In this document: positions 1 through 8,869 of the stretch, piece after piece
How the letters are laid out: each line of letters starts with the position of its first letter
Position numbering within the stretch: position 1 is the stretch's first letter
Source of the DNA: Lentzea xinjiangensis
Lineage (GTDB): Bacteria > Actinomycetota > Actinomycetes > Mycobacteriales > Pseudonocardiaceae
Assembly (NCBI RefSeq): GCF_900110955.1
Contig: NZ_FOFR01000009.1
Span: 1 to 64,000 of the forward strand
DNA length: 64,000 nucleotides
Direction of reading: 5' to 3'
Position numbers and translations under genes: made by a program
Notes under the pieces: generated by a model
What the model saw: the letters and a program-made list of their open reading frames with translations, nothing else
What the model was told of the DNA's origin: nothing
The model's database searches: none

Positions 1-2
1 AC

Positions 3-305
3 GGAGTCACAGTGCTGCGGGTGCTCACCGACAACGCCAAGGTCTATCGCGTCGGCAGCACCTGGCGAGCGGTCTGCGTCGCACTGGGCGTCCGCCGCCG
101 CTTCACCAAACCCCGCTGCCCCTGGACCAACGGCAAAGCCGAACGCTTCAACCGCACCCTGCAAACCGAGTTCGCCTACGCCCACGCCTGGACCGGCAAC
201 ACCCACCGCCTGGCCGCCCTGCCCGGCTGGGTCCACAACTACAACACCCAACGCGCCCACACCGCCCTCGGCGGCCAGCCACCCATCACCCGACTGACCG
301 CCTAG
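3..305 (+). CDS. IS481-type transposase, C-terminal fragment (cut by window edge)
   Basis: The reading frame is open to the left edge, so this is the 3' part of a transposase gene; roughly 100 residues are visible. It carries the last part of a DDE integrase core: an Asp in VLTDNA and the catalytic Glu context NGKAERFNRT, followed by the family's typical tail with YNTQRAHTALGG. That combination is characteristic of IS481/IS3-like DDE transposases. Whether the element is intact depends on sequence left of the window. It sits about 30 bp from the end of the neighbouring dehydrogenase gene, which marks this edge as mobile-element associated. Confidence 0.85.
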   Translation, partial: GVTVLRVLTDNAKVYRVGSTWRAVCVALGVRRRFTKPRCPWTNGKAERFNRTLQTEFAYAHAWTGNTHRLAALPGWVHNYNTQRAHTALGGQPPITRLTA

Positions 306-333
306 ACGTCAACAACGTCACGAGTCAGTACAC

Positions 334-1032
334 CTAGCGCTGCGAGACCGGCCGCACCACGATCTCGTTGACGTCGACCTCCGCGGGCTGCGAGATCGCG
401 TACGCGATGGCGTCACCGATCGCCGAGGCGGGCAGCGCGAGCTTGCGGTAGTCCCGCATCAACGACGCCGCGTAGTCCTCGGTGATGGTGTCCGCCAGCT
501 CGGACTGCGTGACACCGGGCGAGATCACGGTGACCCGCAGGTCTTCGCGCTCCTGCCGCAGCCCTTCGGACAACGCCCACACCGCGTGCTTGGTCGCGCA
601 GTAGACCGCGGCGGTGGGCATGACCATGTGCGCACCGATCGAGGCGACGTTCACGACGTGCCCGCCGTCGGTGAAACGAGGCAGCACGGCGGCAAGACCG
701 TTCAGCACGCCCTTGATGTTCACGTCCACCATGCGATCCCACTCGTCGACCTTGAGGGAGTCCATGAGTGACAACGGCATCACGCCCGCGTTGTTCACCA
801 GCACGTCGACGCGTCCGAACCGGTCGACGGCCGCGTCGGCGAAGGACTGGAACGACTCCCGCGAGGTCACGTCCAACGGCGCGTAGGCGCCACCGACCTC
901 CTCGGCCAGCGCGGCCAGCCGGTCCTCCCGCCGGGCACCGAGGAACACCCGGTGCCCTGCCGCGGCCAGCACCCTGGCCGTGGCCTCACCGATACCGCTC
1001 GAAGCTCCACTGATCAGCACCACTTTGCTCAT
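334..1032 (-). CDS. Short-chain dehydrogenase/reductase (SDR)
   Basis: Classical SDR of 232 residues: an NAD(P)(H)-dependent oxidoreductase with a single Rossmann domain. The glycine-rich nucleotide motif GASSGIG is at residues 9-15, NNAG at 80-83, the structural Asn in VNIKG near 105, and the catalytic Ser131, Tyr144 and Lys148 (YCATK) are all present. Length fits the family. The start MSKVVLISGA was preferred over an upstream in-frame start because it places the beta1 strand at the N terminus as usual; no strong ribosome binding site is visible. Substrate cannot be predicted. It lies about 130 bp downstream of the hydratase-like gene on the same strand. Confidence 0.85.
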   Translation of the reverse strand: MSKVVLISGASSGIGEATARVLAAAGHRVFLGARREDRLAALAEEVGGAYAPLDVTSRESFQSFADAAVDRFGRVDVLVNNAGVMPLSLMDSLKVDEWDRMVDVNIKGVLNGLAAVLPRFTDGGHVVNVASIGAHMVMPTAAVYCATKHAVWALSEGLRQEREDLRVTVISPGVTQSELADTITEDYAASLMRDYRKLALPASAIGDAIAYAISQPAEVDVNEIVVRPVSQR

Positions 1033-1161
1033 GGCTACGACGATCGTCCGTGAGGACGCCGCCAACCAGGACACCCTTCCCCCGGGTGTGCCGCACCCAG
1101 GTACAAGACGCCGCACGGGAACAGCGTGGAAACCGTGATCGGCGAGTTCCTGGAAGCTCAC

Positions 1162-1920
1162 CTAGTCCGGCCACACGGGCGGCCGCTTCTCCAGGAACGA
1201 CGCCCGGCCCTCCTTCGCGGACGGGGACTGCGAGGTCTGGGCCATGACGGCCAGCGCGATCTCGTACGCCTCGGCCTCCGGCCGGTCGAGCTGCGCGTAG
1301 ATCGTCTGCTTGCCCACCGCCTTCGACGCCCTGCTCCCGCGCGTCGCCCGCGCCAGCAGGTCGTCGGTGGCGGTGTCCAGCTCGTCGAGCGGCACCGCGC
1401 GGTTGACCAGCCCCCACTCGACCGCCGTCGCCGCGTCGATCACGTCACCGGTGAGCACCAGCTCCATCAGCCGCTTGCGTCCGATCGACCGCGCCACGGG
1501 CACCGCGGGCGTGTGGCAGAACCACCCCGCCTTGCCACCCGGCAACGAGAACCCGGCCGTGTCCGCGGCGACCGCGAGGTCGCACGACGCCACGAGCTGG
1601 CAGCCGGCCGCCGTCGCCAGCCCCTGCACTCGCGCGATCACCACCTGGGGCACGGCCTGGATGGTTTTCATCAGCACCGTGCACAGCTCCAGCAGCAGCC
1701 GCACGCCCTCTTCGTCACGGGCGTGCACGTCCGCGAAGTCGTGCCCCGCCGAGAAAACCGGTCCCTCGGCGGCCAGCACGATGCCGGCCGCGTCCGACGA
1801 ACCGGCCTCGCGGAACGCTTCCAGCAACTCCGCGAGGTGCTCCGCGGACAGGGCGTTGCGCCGGGCCACCCGGTTCATCGTGATCCGGACCACCGAGCCG
1901 GCACGCGTGACATCGACCAT
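1162..1920 (-). CDS. Enoyl-CoA hydratase/isomerase superfamily protein, ECHDC3-like
   Basis: Crotonase-fold protein of 252 residues. The CoA-binding/oxyanion segments SAGHD (57-61) and GLATAAGCQLV (100-110) are clear and resemble the ECHDC3 subgroup. The two glutamates used by canonical enoyl-CoA hydratases for water addition are not in their expected places: Gln108 replaces the first, and a Gly in the LPGGKAG segment (about 128) replaces the second. A simple hydratase activity is therefore doubtful. It starts 17 bp after the stop of the meaA gene on the same strand and is probably co-transcribed with it, which suggests a role in acyl-CoA metabolism. Confidence 0.85.
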   Translation of the reverse strand: MVDVTRAGSVVRITMNRVARRNALSAEHLAELLEAFREAGSSDAAGIVLAAEGPVFSAGHDFADVHARDEEGVRLLLELCTVLMKTIQAVPQVVIARVQGLATAAGCQLVASCDLAVAADTAGFSLPGGKAGWFCHTPAVPVARSIGRKRLMELVLTGDVIDAATAVEWGLVNRAVPLDELDTATDDLLARATRGSRASKAVGKQTIYAQLDRPEAEAYEIALAVMAQTSQSPSAKEGRASFLEKRPPVWPD

Positions 1921-1937
1921 CCCGCGAATCTAGAGCC

Positions 1938-3932
1938 CTACCGCAGCGAGTGCACCTCGCGGATCACGGTGACGATCTCGTCCATGATCTCCGTCAGCTC
2001 GTAGTCCTTCGGCGTGAACACCCGTGCGACGCCACGATCGCGCAGCTTCCGGGCGTCGTCCGGCGGGATGATGCCGCCGACGATCACCGGGATGTCCCCG
2101 GCACCGGCCGCGCGCAGCCCGTCGACCACCGCGGGCACGACCTCGAGGTGCGAGCCGGACAGGATCGAGAGGCCGACGACGTGCACGTCCTCCTGCACGG
2201 CCGCGGCCACGATCTGCGACGGCGTCAGGCGGATGCCCTGGTAGACGACCTCGAAGCCGACGTCGCGGGCCCGCACGGCGACCTGCTCGGCGCCGTTGGA
2301 GTGCCCGTCGAGGCCCGGCTTGCCGACCAGCATCCGCAGCCGCTCGCCGATCTCCTCGCCGGTGCCGCGCACCCGGTCGCGCACGCGGGCGATCTCCGAG
2401 CCGGCCTCGCCGGTGGCCGAGGCGCCGGAGACCCCGGTCGGCGCACGGTATTCGCCGAACGTCTCGCGCAACGCCTGCGACCACTCGCCCGTCGTCACAC
2501 CAGCGCGCGCACACGCCAGCGTCACCTCGACGAGGTTCTGGCCGGTCTTCGCCGCTTCGCGCAAAGCGTCCAAGGACGCCTCCACCGCGGCGTTGTCCCG
2601 GGAAGCGCGCCACTGCTGGATCGCCTCGACGGCGTGCATCTCGACGATCGGGTCGATGGTCTCGATCGCGTTCGCGCCCTCGGCCTGCAACGGCGACGGC
2701 TCGGTGGTGTCGAACTTGTTGACGCCGACCACGACCTCCTCGCCGGACTCGACGCGACGACGCCGTTCGGCGAGCGACGAGACGAGCTGCGACTTCATGT
2801 AGCCGGACTCGACGGCCGCGACGGCACCGCCCATCGCCTGCACGCGGTCGATCTCCTCCCGCGCACCGGCGAGGATCTCGTCCACCTTCGCCTCGATCAC
2901 CGGCGAGCCGTCGAAGATGTCCTCGTACTCCAGCAAGTCCGTCTCGTAGGCAAGCACCTGCTGCATGCGCAACGCCCACTGCTGGTCCCACGGACGCGGC
3001 AGGCCGAGTGCCTCGTTCCACGCCGGGAGCTGGATGGCGCGCGCACGAGCGTTGCGGGACAACGACACCGCGAGCATCTCCAGCACGATGCGCTGGACGT
3101 TGTTCTCCGGCTGCGCCTCGGTGAGCCCGAGCGAGTTGACCTGCACGCCGTAGCGGAACCGGCGGTGCTTCGGGTCTTCGACGCCGTAGCGCTCGCGCGT
3201 GATCTCGTCCCACAACTGGGCGAACGCCCGCATCTTGCACATCTCTTCGATGAACCGCACACCGGCGTTCACGAAGAAGGAGATCCGCGCGACCACGTCA
3301 CCGAACTTCTCGGCCGGCACCTGACCGCTGTCGCGCACCGAGTCCAGCACGGCGATCGCCGTGCACATCGCGTACGCGACCTCCTGCGCCGGCGTCGCGC
3401 CGACCTCCTGGAGGTGGTAGCTGCAGATGTTGATCGGGTTCCACTTCGGCACGTTCGACACGGTCCACGCGACCATGTCGGTGATCAGCCGCAGCGACGG
3501 TCCCGGCGGGAACACGTACGTGCCGCGGGACAGGTACTCCTTGATGATGTCGTTCTGCGTCGTGCCGGCCAGCGCCGACGGGTCCGCGCCCTGCTCCTCG
3601 GCCACCGTGACGTAGAGCGCGAGCAGCCACATGGCCGTCGCGTTGATCGTCATCGAGGTGTTGGCGCCGGCGAGCGGGATCTGGTCGAAGAGCTGCCGCA
3701 TGTCGCCGATGTGGCTGATCGGCACGCCGACCTTGCCGACCTCGCCCTTCGCGAGCTCGTCGTCGGGGTCGTAGCCGGTCTGCGTCGGCAGGTCGAAAGC
3801 GACGGACAGGCCGGTCTGCCCCTTCGCGAGGTTCCGGCGGTAGAGGGCGTTGGAAGCCGCGGCCGAGGAGTGACCCGCGTACGTGCGCATCACCCAGGGG
3901 CGGTCGCGTTCCCGGTCAGCTGGGTACGGCAC
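1938..3932 (-). CDS. meaA: MeaA, ethylmalonyl-CoA mutase-type B12-dependent mutase
   Basis: About 664 residues, closely resembling actinobacterial MeaA. The N-terminal part is the methylmalonyl-CoA mutase TIM barrel (TYAGHS, GLSVAFDLPTQTGYD, NSLGLTEAQPENN). The C-terminal B12 domain has the DGHSNG motif near residue 542, whose His is the lower cobalt ligand, plus LSILSGS and VIVGG. The known role of the family is conversion of ethylmalonyl-CoA to methylsuccinyl-CoA in the ethylmalonyl-CoA pathway. The GTG start (VPYPADRERD) was chosen because GGGAGG lies 5 nt upstream; an ATG five codons earlier lacks one. No cobalamin riboswitch is recognisable upstream. The adenosyltransferase gene pduO, which makes the cofactor, is 1.7 kb away. 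Confidence 0.9.
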   Translation of the reverse strand: MPYPADRERDRPWVMRTYAGHSSAAASNALYRRNLAKGQTGLSVAFDLPTQTGYDPDDELAKGEVGKVGVPISHIGDMRQLFDQIPLAGANTSMTINATAMWLLALYVTVAEEQGADPSALAGTTQNDIIKEYLSRGTYVFPPGPSLRLITDMVAWTVSNVPKWNPINICSYHLQEVGATPAQEVAYAMCTAIAVLDSVRDSGQVPAEKFGDVVARISFFVNAGVRFIEEMCKMRAFAQLWDEITRERYGVEDPKHRRFRYGVQVNSLGLTEAQPENNVQRIVLEMLAVSLSRNARARAIQLPAWNEALGLPRPWDQQWALRMQQVLAYETDLLEYEDIFDGSPVIEAKVDEILAGAREEIDRVQAMGGAVAAVESGYMKSQLVSSLAERRRRVESGEEVVVGVNKFDTTEPSPLQAEGANAIETIDPIVEMHAVEAIQQWRASRDNAAVEASLDALREAAKTGQNLVEVTLACARAGVTTGEWSQALRETFGEYRAPTGVSGASATGEAGSEIARVRDRVRGTGEEIGERLRMLVGKPGLDGHSNGAEQVAVRARDVGFEVVYQGIRLTPSQIVAAAVQEDVHVVGLSILSGSHLEVVPAVVDGLRAAGAGDIPVIVGGIIPPDDARKLRDRGVARVFTPKDYELTEIMDEIVTVIREVHSLR

Positions 3933-4035
3933 AGCAACCTCCCACATCGTCGTTCATCGGAGCGTACTGGCCGGTAACCCGTGCTGCGCGTGCGCTTGCT
4001 CACTGAATCGAGACCAGAAAGAGCATGATGAGGAG

Positions 4036-4323
4036 GTGACGGGGATCTACCAGACCGTGGTCGTCTTCGGCGTGCTCGGCCTGCTGGCGCTGTTGTTGCG
4101 GTACTTCGTGGGCAACGACAAGCGGCCTGTGCCGGATCTGGACGGCACCGACTTCGGGTTGCTCAGCGAGGTCGCGCTCGTGCCCACCGAGGAGGCGGCG
4201 AACGTGCTGGTGCGGAAGTTGAGGGCGAACGGGGTCCGGGCCACGCGTTCGCGGAACGCGCCTTACCGGGTGATGGTGTTCCCGGGGGACGTCGCGAACG
4301 CGCGGCTGGTGCTCAAGACCTAG
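4036..4323 (+). CDS. Small single-span membrane protein, function unknown
   Basis: About 95 residues. One N-terminal transmembrane helix ([19 protein letters not shown]) is followed by a roughly 70-residue soluble domain that includes [25 protein letters not shown] and ends ...[17 protein letters not shown]; this resembles a small alpha/beta fold. The start is uncertain: GTG at 4036 overlaps a purine-rich AGGAGG, and the frame is open further upstream. The gene is convergent with murA and the two stop codons overlap in the palindrome CTAG (4320-4323). Small proteins of this kind occur beside murA in related actinomycetes, but no function is known to me. Confidence 0.6.
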   Translation: MTGIYQTVVVFGVLGLLALLLRYFVGNDKRPVPDLDGTDFGLLSEVALVPTEEAANVLVRKLRANGVRATRSRNAPYRVMVFPGDVANARLVLKT

Positions 4324-5585
4324 GAGCTGACGCGCTCCACGTCGGCGCCGAGCTTGCGGAGGTTTTCCACGAACCCAGGGTAACCGCGCTCGATGTGGAA
4401 GATCTCGTAGACCTCGGTGGCCCCGTCGGCGCACAGACCGGCCAGGACCAGCCCGGCCCCGGCGCGGATGTCCGAAGCCCAGACCGGCGCGCTGGACAGC
4501 TTCTCGACGCCGCGGATCACCGCGTGGTGACCGTCCGTGCGCGCGTCGGCGCCCAGCCTGATCATCTCGTCGATGAAGCGGAACCGCGCCTCGAACAGGT
4601 TCTCGGTGATCATCGAGGTGCCCTCGGAGACCGCGGACAGCGCGATCGCGAACGGCTGGTTGTCCGTGGCGAAGCCGGGGTACGGCAGCGTCACGAAGTC
4701 GACGGCCTTCGGGCGGCCCTCCATGACGACCCGGAAGCCCTCGTCCTCGCCCTCGTAGACGGTCACCTCGGCGCCCGCCATCCGCAGCTTCTCGAGCACC
4801 AGGTCGAGGTGGTGCGGGTTCACGCCGCGCACCCGCACGTCGCCGCGCGTCATGGCGGCCGCGAAGCCCCACGTGGCGCCGACGATCCGGTCGCCGATGA
4901 CGCGGTGCTCGGTGGGCTTGAGCTCCTCGACGCCGTGCACGGTGAGCGTGGACGTGCCCGCGCCCTCGACCTTCGCGCCCATCTGGGTCAGCATCAGGCA
5001 GAGGTCGATGATCTCGGGCTCACGCGCGGCGTTGTCGATGACCGTGGTGCCGTTGGCCAGCACGGCCGCCATCAGGATGTTCTCGGTGGCGCCCATGCTC
5101 GGGAAGTCGAGCCAGATCTGCGCGCCGTGCAGGCCCTCGGCCTCGGCGACGATGCAGCCGTGCTCGATCCAGGTCTTGGCGCCGAGCTTCTCCAGCCCGC
5201 TCTGGTGCATGTCCAGCGGCCGCGAGCCGATCGCGTCACCGCCCGGCAGCGCCACGACCGCGCGCTTGCAGCGGCCGACCAGCGGCCCCAGCACGCAGAT
5301 CGACGCGCGCAGCTTGCCCATCGCCTCGGAGTCGGCGTGGTAGCTCAGCTCGGCGGGAGTGGTGATCCGCGCCACGTCACCGTCGAGCTCGACCTCACAC
5401 CCGAGACTGCGCAACGCGTCCGCCATCAGCGGCACGTCGAGGATGTCCGGGCAGTTGGTGATGGTCGTGGTGCCCTCAGCGAGCAGGGCCGCCGCCATCA
5501 GCTTCAGGACGCTGTTCTTCGCACCGACGACATCGACCTCGCCGACCAGACGTGCGCCACCGTGTACCCGGAAATGCTCGCTCAC
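4320..5585 (-). CDS. murA: UDP-N-acetylglucosamine 1-carboxyvinyltransferase MurA
   Basis: 421 residues, full length. It catalyses the first committed step of peptidoglycan synthesis: enolpyruvyl transfer from PEP to UDP-GlcNAc in the cytoplasm. The substrate-binding KNS (residues 23-25) and the active-site loop are visible. In that loop the usual Cys of PGGCAIG is Asp117 ([14 protein letters not shown]), the same replacement as in Mycobacterium tuberculosis MurA, which makes the enzyme insensitive to fosfomycin. The GTG start sits 6 nt after a TAGGAT -10-like hexamer and no ribosome binding site is visible, so a leaderless message is likely. It is divergent from pduO with only 35 bp between the starts. 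Confidence 0.96.
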   Translation of the reverse strand: MSEHFRVHGGARLVGEVDVVGAKNSVLKLMAAALLAEGTTTITNCPDILDVPLMADALRSLGCEVELDGDVARITTPAELSYHADSEAMGKLRASICVLGPLVGRCKRAVVALPGGDAIGSRPLDMHQSGLEKLGAKTWIEHGCIVAEAEGLHGAQIWLDFPSMGATENILMAAVLANGTTVIDNAAREPEIIDLCLMLTQMGAKVEGAGTSTLTVHGVEELKPTEHRVIGDRIVGATWGFAAAMTRGDVRVRGVNPHHLDLVLEKLRMAGAEVTVYEGEDEGFRVVMEGRPKAVDFVTLPYPGFATDNQPFAIALSAVSEGTSMITENLFEARFRFIDEMIRLGADARTDGHHAVIRGVEKLSSAPVWASDIRAGAGLVLAGLCADGATEVYEIFHIERGYPGFVENLRKLGADVERVSS

Positions 5586-5620
5586 GCGGCAATCCTACGT
5601 ACGGGCCATAAAGTGCACGC
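5586..5620. promoter_or_regulatory. 35-bp divergent promoter, both genes probably leaderless
   Basis: On the minus strand TAGGAT (5597-5592) ends 6 nt before the murA GTG. On the plus strand TAAAGT (5609-5614) ends 6 nt before the pduO ATG. Both fit the actinobacterial -10 consensus TANNNT at the spacing expected for a transcript beginning at the start codon, and neither gene has a Shine-Dalgarno sequence. The -35 positions would fall on the other gene's transcription start, so the two promoters probably compete. Confidence 0.6.
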
Positions 5621-6193
5621 ATGGCGGTGCATCTCACCAAGATCTACACACGGGTCGGCGACGACGGCACGACCGGGCTCGGCGACTTCTCCCGCGTCCC
5701 GAAGACCGATCCCCGCATCGAGGCGTACGCGGACGTCGACGAGACCAACGCGTCGCTCGGCGTGGCACTGGCGCTGGGAGAGCTGGCCCCGGACGTCCAC
5801 GACGTCGTGCGCAAGGTGCAGAACGACCTCTTCGACGTCGGGGCCGACCTCTGCACGCCGATCGTGCCGGACCCGAAGTACCCGCCGCTGCGCGTGACCC
5901 AGGCGTACGTCGACCGGCTCGAGGGCTACTGCGACTCGTTCAACGAGCGGCTGGGCAAGCTCGACTCGTTCATCCTCAACGGCGGCACGCCCGGCGCCGC
6001 CCTGCTGCACCAGGCGCGCACGATCGCCCGGCGCGCGGAACGGCGGGCGTGGGCGTTGGTCGAGGCCGACGCCGAGCGGACGAACGCGCTCACGGCGAAG
6101 TACCTGAACAGGCTCTCGGACCTGCTGTTCATCCTCGCCCGCGTCGCGAACCCGGACGGCGACGTGCTCTGGCAGCCGGGCGAGAACGCCTGA
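5621..6193 (+). CDS. pduO: PduO-type cob(I)alamin adenosyltransferase
   Basis: 190 residues, normal for the PduO/MMAB family. It transfers the adenosyl group of ATP to cob(I)alamin to give adenosylcobalamin. The N-terminal ATP-binding segment TKIYTRVGDDGTTGLGD, the basic helix ARRAERRAW and the C-terminal NRLSDLLFILAR are all conserved family signatures. It is divergently paired with murA, as in mycobacteria. Its product is the cofactor of the MeaA mutase encoded nearby. The start probably lies on a leaderless transcript (TAAAGT 6 nt upstream, no ribosome binding site). Confidence 0.95.
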   Translation: MAVHLTKIYTRVGDDGTTGLGDFSRVPKTDPRIEAYADVDETNASLGVALALGELAPDVHDVVRKVQNDLFDVGADLCTPIVPDPKYPPLRVTQAYVDRLEGYCDSFNERLGKLDSFILNGGTPGAALLHQARTIARRAERRAWALVEADAERTNALTAKYLNRLSDLLFILARVANPDGDVLWQPGENA

Positions 6194-6201
6194 GCCGAGC
6201 G

Positions 6202-6236
6202 CGAAGGGCGCGTTCCCGTCGGGAACGCGCCCTTCG
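6202..6236. terminator. Bidirectional terminator between pduO and the DUF2550 gene
   Basis: Perfect 16-bp inverted repeat (CGAAGGGCGCGTTCCC and its complement) around a 3-nt loop, between two convergent genes. Confidence 0.85.
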
Positions 6237-6242
6237 TCGTGC

Positions 6243-6674
6243 TCAGGAAGCCCAGGGGATGGAGCGGCCGGGAGGCGCCGACTCCAGCCAGGACAGGAAG
6301 CCCGTCAGCGCGTCGGGGCCCATCGCCATCTCGACCTCGCCCGACGGGATGCGGCACCGCAGCACCGTGGCTCCGGCCGGCATGGCGTACGCCTCCGGCC
6401 CCGTCGGCTCACGGCGCGCGTCGATCTCGAGCCCGTCCCGCGAGATGAGCTGGTCGGGCCCCGACCCGAGCGAGAGCACCCGGAACCAGGCGAACGAGTC
6501 GCCCCGGTAGTGCCCCACGCCCAGGTGCCAGCCACGACCACGATCGTCGAACTGACTGCGCAGCGCGACGTGCACGCCACCCTCACGCAGCAGCCGGATG
6601 CGGCGCCAGGCGAAGCAGGCGATGACGATCGCCACCACGAGAAGGATCAGGCCGGCGGTTTCGGTGATCCCCAC
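6243..6674 (-). CDS. DUF2550 membrane-anchored protein
   Basis: 143 residues: one N-terminal transmembrane helix (AGLILLVVAIVIACFAW) followed by a soluble domain with WHLGVGHYRGDSFAWFRV and ending ALTGFLSWLES. This matches the DUF2550 family found directly after atpC in mycobacteria and relatives. Function is unknown; its fixed position suggests a link to the ATP synthase or envelope. The GTG start at 6674 is preferred because GAGGG lies 7 nt upstream and it follows the atpC stop by about 20 bp. Confidence 0.85.
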   Translation of the reverse strand: MGITETAGLILLVVAIVIACFAWRRIRLLREGGVHVALRSQFDDRGRGWHLGVGHYRGDSFAWFRVLSLGSGPDQLISRDGLEIDARREPTGPEAYAMPAGATVLRCRIPSGEVEMAMGPDALTGFLSWLESAPPGRSIPWAS

Positions 6675-6696
6675 GACTGCGCCCTCGCGCCCGGTC

Positions 6697-7062
6697 TCAG
6701 GCCGACTGTTCCACGGCCCGCACGCGCGCTGCCGCACGTGCGCGCTCGGCGTCGTCCGAGTCCTGCAGCGCCGACCGCGCCTCGTTCACGTCGATCTCGC
6801 CGGCGAGCTCCGCGTCCTCGGCGAGGATCGAGACCCCCGTGCCGGTCACGGAGAGGAAGCCACCGTGCACCGCGGCGGTGACGAGGTCACCGTCCGTCGT
6901 GCGGACCCGCACCACACCGCCTTCGACCAGCTGGCCGAGAACGGGCTCGTGACCGGGCAGGATGCCGATCTCGCCCTCGGTCGTCTGCGCCGAAACAGAG
7001 GTGGCCTTCCCGGACCACAGGCGGCGTTCAACGGCGACCAGTTCAACGGTCATCTCGGCCAC
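6697..7062 (-). CDS. atpC: ATP synthase F1 epsilon subunit
   Basis: 121 residues. It is the rotor-stalk subunit that binds gamma and can restrain ATP hydrolysis. The beta-sandwich is recognisable ([50 protein letters not shown]), with a shortened C-terminal helical part, as in other actinomycetes. The GTG start has AGGGAGA about 6 nt upstream. The gene is not next to atpD: more than 6 kb of unrelated genes separate them, and a divergent sigma-factor gene begins 107 bp upstream. It must therefore be transcribed from its own promoter. Confidence 0.95.
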   Translation of the reverse strand: MAEMTVELVAVERRLWSGKATSVSAQTTEGEIGILPGHEPVLGQLVEGGVVRVRTTDGDLVTAAVHGGFLSVTGTGVSILAEDAELAGEIDVNEARSALQDSDDAERARAAARVRAVEQSA

Positions 7063-7169
7063 GCGTATCTCCCTCGTCGTCTGGAGTCGAACTGAGTCTA
7101 AACGGTCGCCTGACAACCTTGCCGCCCCGCCCGGTGTCAGTACCTTTCGACAACCGCCGAAGGGGGGAC

Positions 7170-7658
7170 ATGCAGGACTTCGAGGACTTCGTGGCGTTGC
7201 GCTCGCAGGCGTTGCTGCGCACCGCCTACCTGCTGTGCGGCGGCGACAAAGGCGCCGCTGAGGACATTCTGCAGGACGTCCTCATGAACATGTACGGCAA
7301 GTGGCGCCGCATCAGAACCTCTCCTGAAGCGTACGCCCGCGCAGCGCTGGCCAACGCGGCGGCGAACCGCTGGCGACGGCGTTCCCGCAAGCCGGAGGCG
7401 CCGATGGGCGACGTGGAGGTACCGACGACGAAAGGTCACGAGCAACAGGTCGTGGACGCCGACAGCGTGGTGCGCGCGTTGGCGCTGCTGCCGAAGAAGA
7501 TGCGGGCCGTTCTGGTGCTGAGGTTCTTCGACGACCTCAGCGAGGCCGAGACCGCCCGCGCGCTCGGCTGCGGCGTCGGCACGGTGAAGAGCCAGACCTC
7601 GCGCGGCCTCGCCCGCATGCGGGAGCTGATGGGTGAGCAGGTGCTGACGTGGAACTGA
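7170..7658 (+). CDS. SigE-family (ECF-type) RNA polymerase sigma factor
   Basis: 162 residues with two domains. Region 2 lies in the N-terminal third ([22 protein letters not shown]..., MYGKWRRI). Region 4 is a helix-turn-helix at about 100-155 ([41 protein letters not shown]). There is no region 3, which is the ECF layout. ATG at 7170 has a strong AGGGGGG just upstream. The last codons overlap the next gene by 10 bp, so the two are translationally coupled; that gene is the likely membrane regulator or partner. It is divergent from atpC. Confidence 0.9.
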   Translation: MQDFEDFVALRSQALLRTAYLLCGGDKGAAEDILQDVLMNMYGKWRRIRTSPEAYARAALANAAANRWRRRSRKPEAPMGDVEVPTTKGHEQQVVDADSVVRALALLPKKMRAVLVLRFFDDLSEAETARALGCGVGTVKSQTSRGLARMRELMGEQVLTWN

Positions 7659-8869
7659 AGCAGGCGATGGAGACCGCCACGGCGGAGCTCGACGTGCGAC
7701 CGGGATTCGTGGGGGACGTGATGGCGGGGGCACGACGACGGCACACGCGCAAGCTGGTGGTGGTCACCGCCGCGGTGGCGCTGCTCGGAGGAGTGACGAC
7801 AGGCGTGGTGCTGACGCCCACCGCCGCCGGCCCACCGGACACGGGCGACCACCGGCTGACCGCCGCGCCGACCGGTGACCTGGCTGGCGACCGGGACTTC
7901 CTCGCGCAGGCACTGGCCACGTGGAACAACGGGCAGCGGCAGGCCTGGCGGTGGACCGAGCAGGTGACCGACTTCACCGCTCCGGCGAACGTCTTCTGGG
8001 CCGCGAACACGCCGAACGGCCCGGCCGCGCTGGTGGCGCAGGCGGTGCGGATGAACGGCGCGCCGGAAGCGCGCACCGTGGTCGGCCTCGTGTCCGGCGG
8101 CAACGTGGTGGAGCGCGAGGTCGACCACGGCCGGGAGGTCGGGCTCTTCCAGCTCGGGAAGGAGAGGTCGACCCACGTCGTGCTGGGCCTGGGCGAGGAG
8201 GTGTACTGGTCGGTGAACCCGGTCCGGGGTCCCGGGAACCGCCTGACGCGCACCTGGCAGCGGGCCGAGATGGAGCCCGGCGGGGCCGCGGTGGTCGTCG
8301 CGAAGCAGTCCGAGCTGCCGGTGTTCGTCCGCGGCGGCACACCTCCGGCGTCCGATGACTTCACGCGGGAACCGTTGCGCGCCAGGGGTGATCAGCGGCC
8401 GGACACCGCGTACGTGGCCCATCCCGGCCTCGGCTGGTCGACTCGGCAGTGCGCGTCGGACCCCCCTCCCGGGGTGCGGTGGCCGCCGGAACGGCCACCG
8501 TCGCCGGAGGACGACCTGCGGCGGCTCGCGCTGCTGGACTACGGGGTCGCCTGGAGCGCGGTCGGCGAGTGGCGCGTGTGCGCGTGGTTGCCCGACGGCC
8601 GGTACGCCGAGGTGTTCGAGTCGTCCGGCGAGCTGTACGGCGCGCTCTACCAGCCCAGCGGCGCGTTCAGCGCACCCCTGCGCGGCGGCGGGCTCTCGCG
8701 GGGCACACCGGTGGTGGTGCCGCTGCCGGACGGCCAGGGCACGATCGTCGTGTACTTCGGGGCCGTCATCGGCCCGCAGGAACGCCCCCACGCGTGGCTG
8801 GCTCCCGCGGGCACCAGGGAGGTGGCGGTGCGGCAGGGCGACTCGTCCACCGTCGTGCCACTGCCCTAA
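7649..8869 (+). CDS. Membrane-anchored protein coupled to the sigma factor (putative anti-sigma or sensor)
   Basis: 406 residues. A short cytoplasmic N terminus (about 35 residues, ARRRHTRK before the membrane) precedes one transmembrane helix (LVVVTAAVALLGGVTTGVVL) and a long extracytoplasmic domain rich in Trp, Gly and Pro. No HXXXCXXC zinc anti-sigma motif is visible in the N terminus, so the anti-sigma role rests only on the 10-bp overlap with the sigma factor gene. The stop overlaps the convergent ABC transporter stop (CTAA, 8866-8869). I do not recognise the outer domain. Confidence 0.6.
   Translation: MELKQAMETATAELDVRPGFVGDVMAGARRRHTRKLVVVTAAVALLGGVTTGVVLTPTAAGPPDTGDHRLTAAPTGDLAGDRDFLAQALATWNNGQRQAWRWTEQVTDFTAPANVFWAANTPNGPAALVAQAVRMNGAPEARTVVGLVSGGNVVEREVDHGREVGLFQLGKERSTHVVLGLGEEVYWSVNPVRGPGNRLTRTWQRAEMEPGGAAVVVAKQSELPVFVRGGTPPASDDFTREPLRARGDQRPDTAYVAHPGLGWSTRQCASDPPPGVRWPPERPPSPEDDLRRLALLDYGVAWSAVGEWRVCAWLPDGRYAEVFESSGELYGALYQPSGAFSAPLRGGGLSRGTPVVVPLPDGQGTIVVYFGAVIGPQERPHAWLAPAGTREVAVRQGDSSTVVPLP

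Noticed and set aside
3933-4035. Possible cobalamin riboswitch before meaA
   Set aside because: The gap is about 100 bp with no B12-box or recognisable riboswitch fold.
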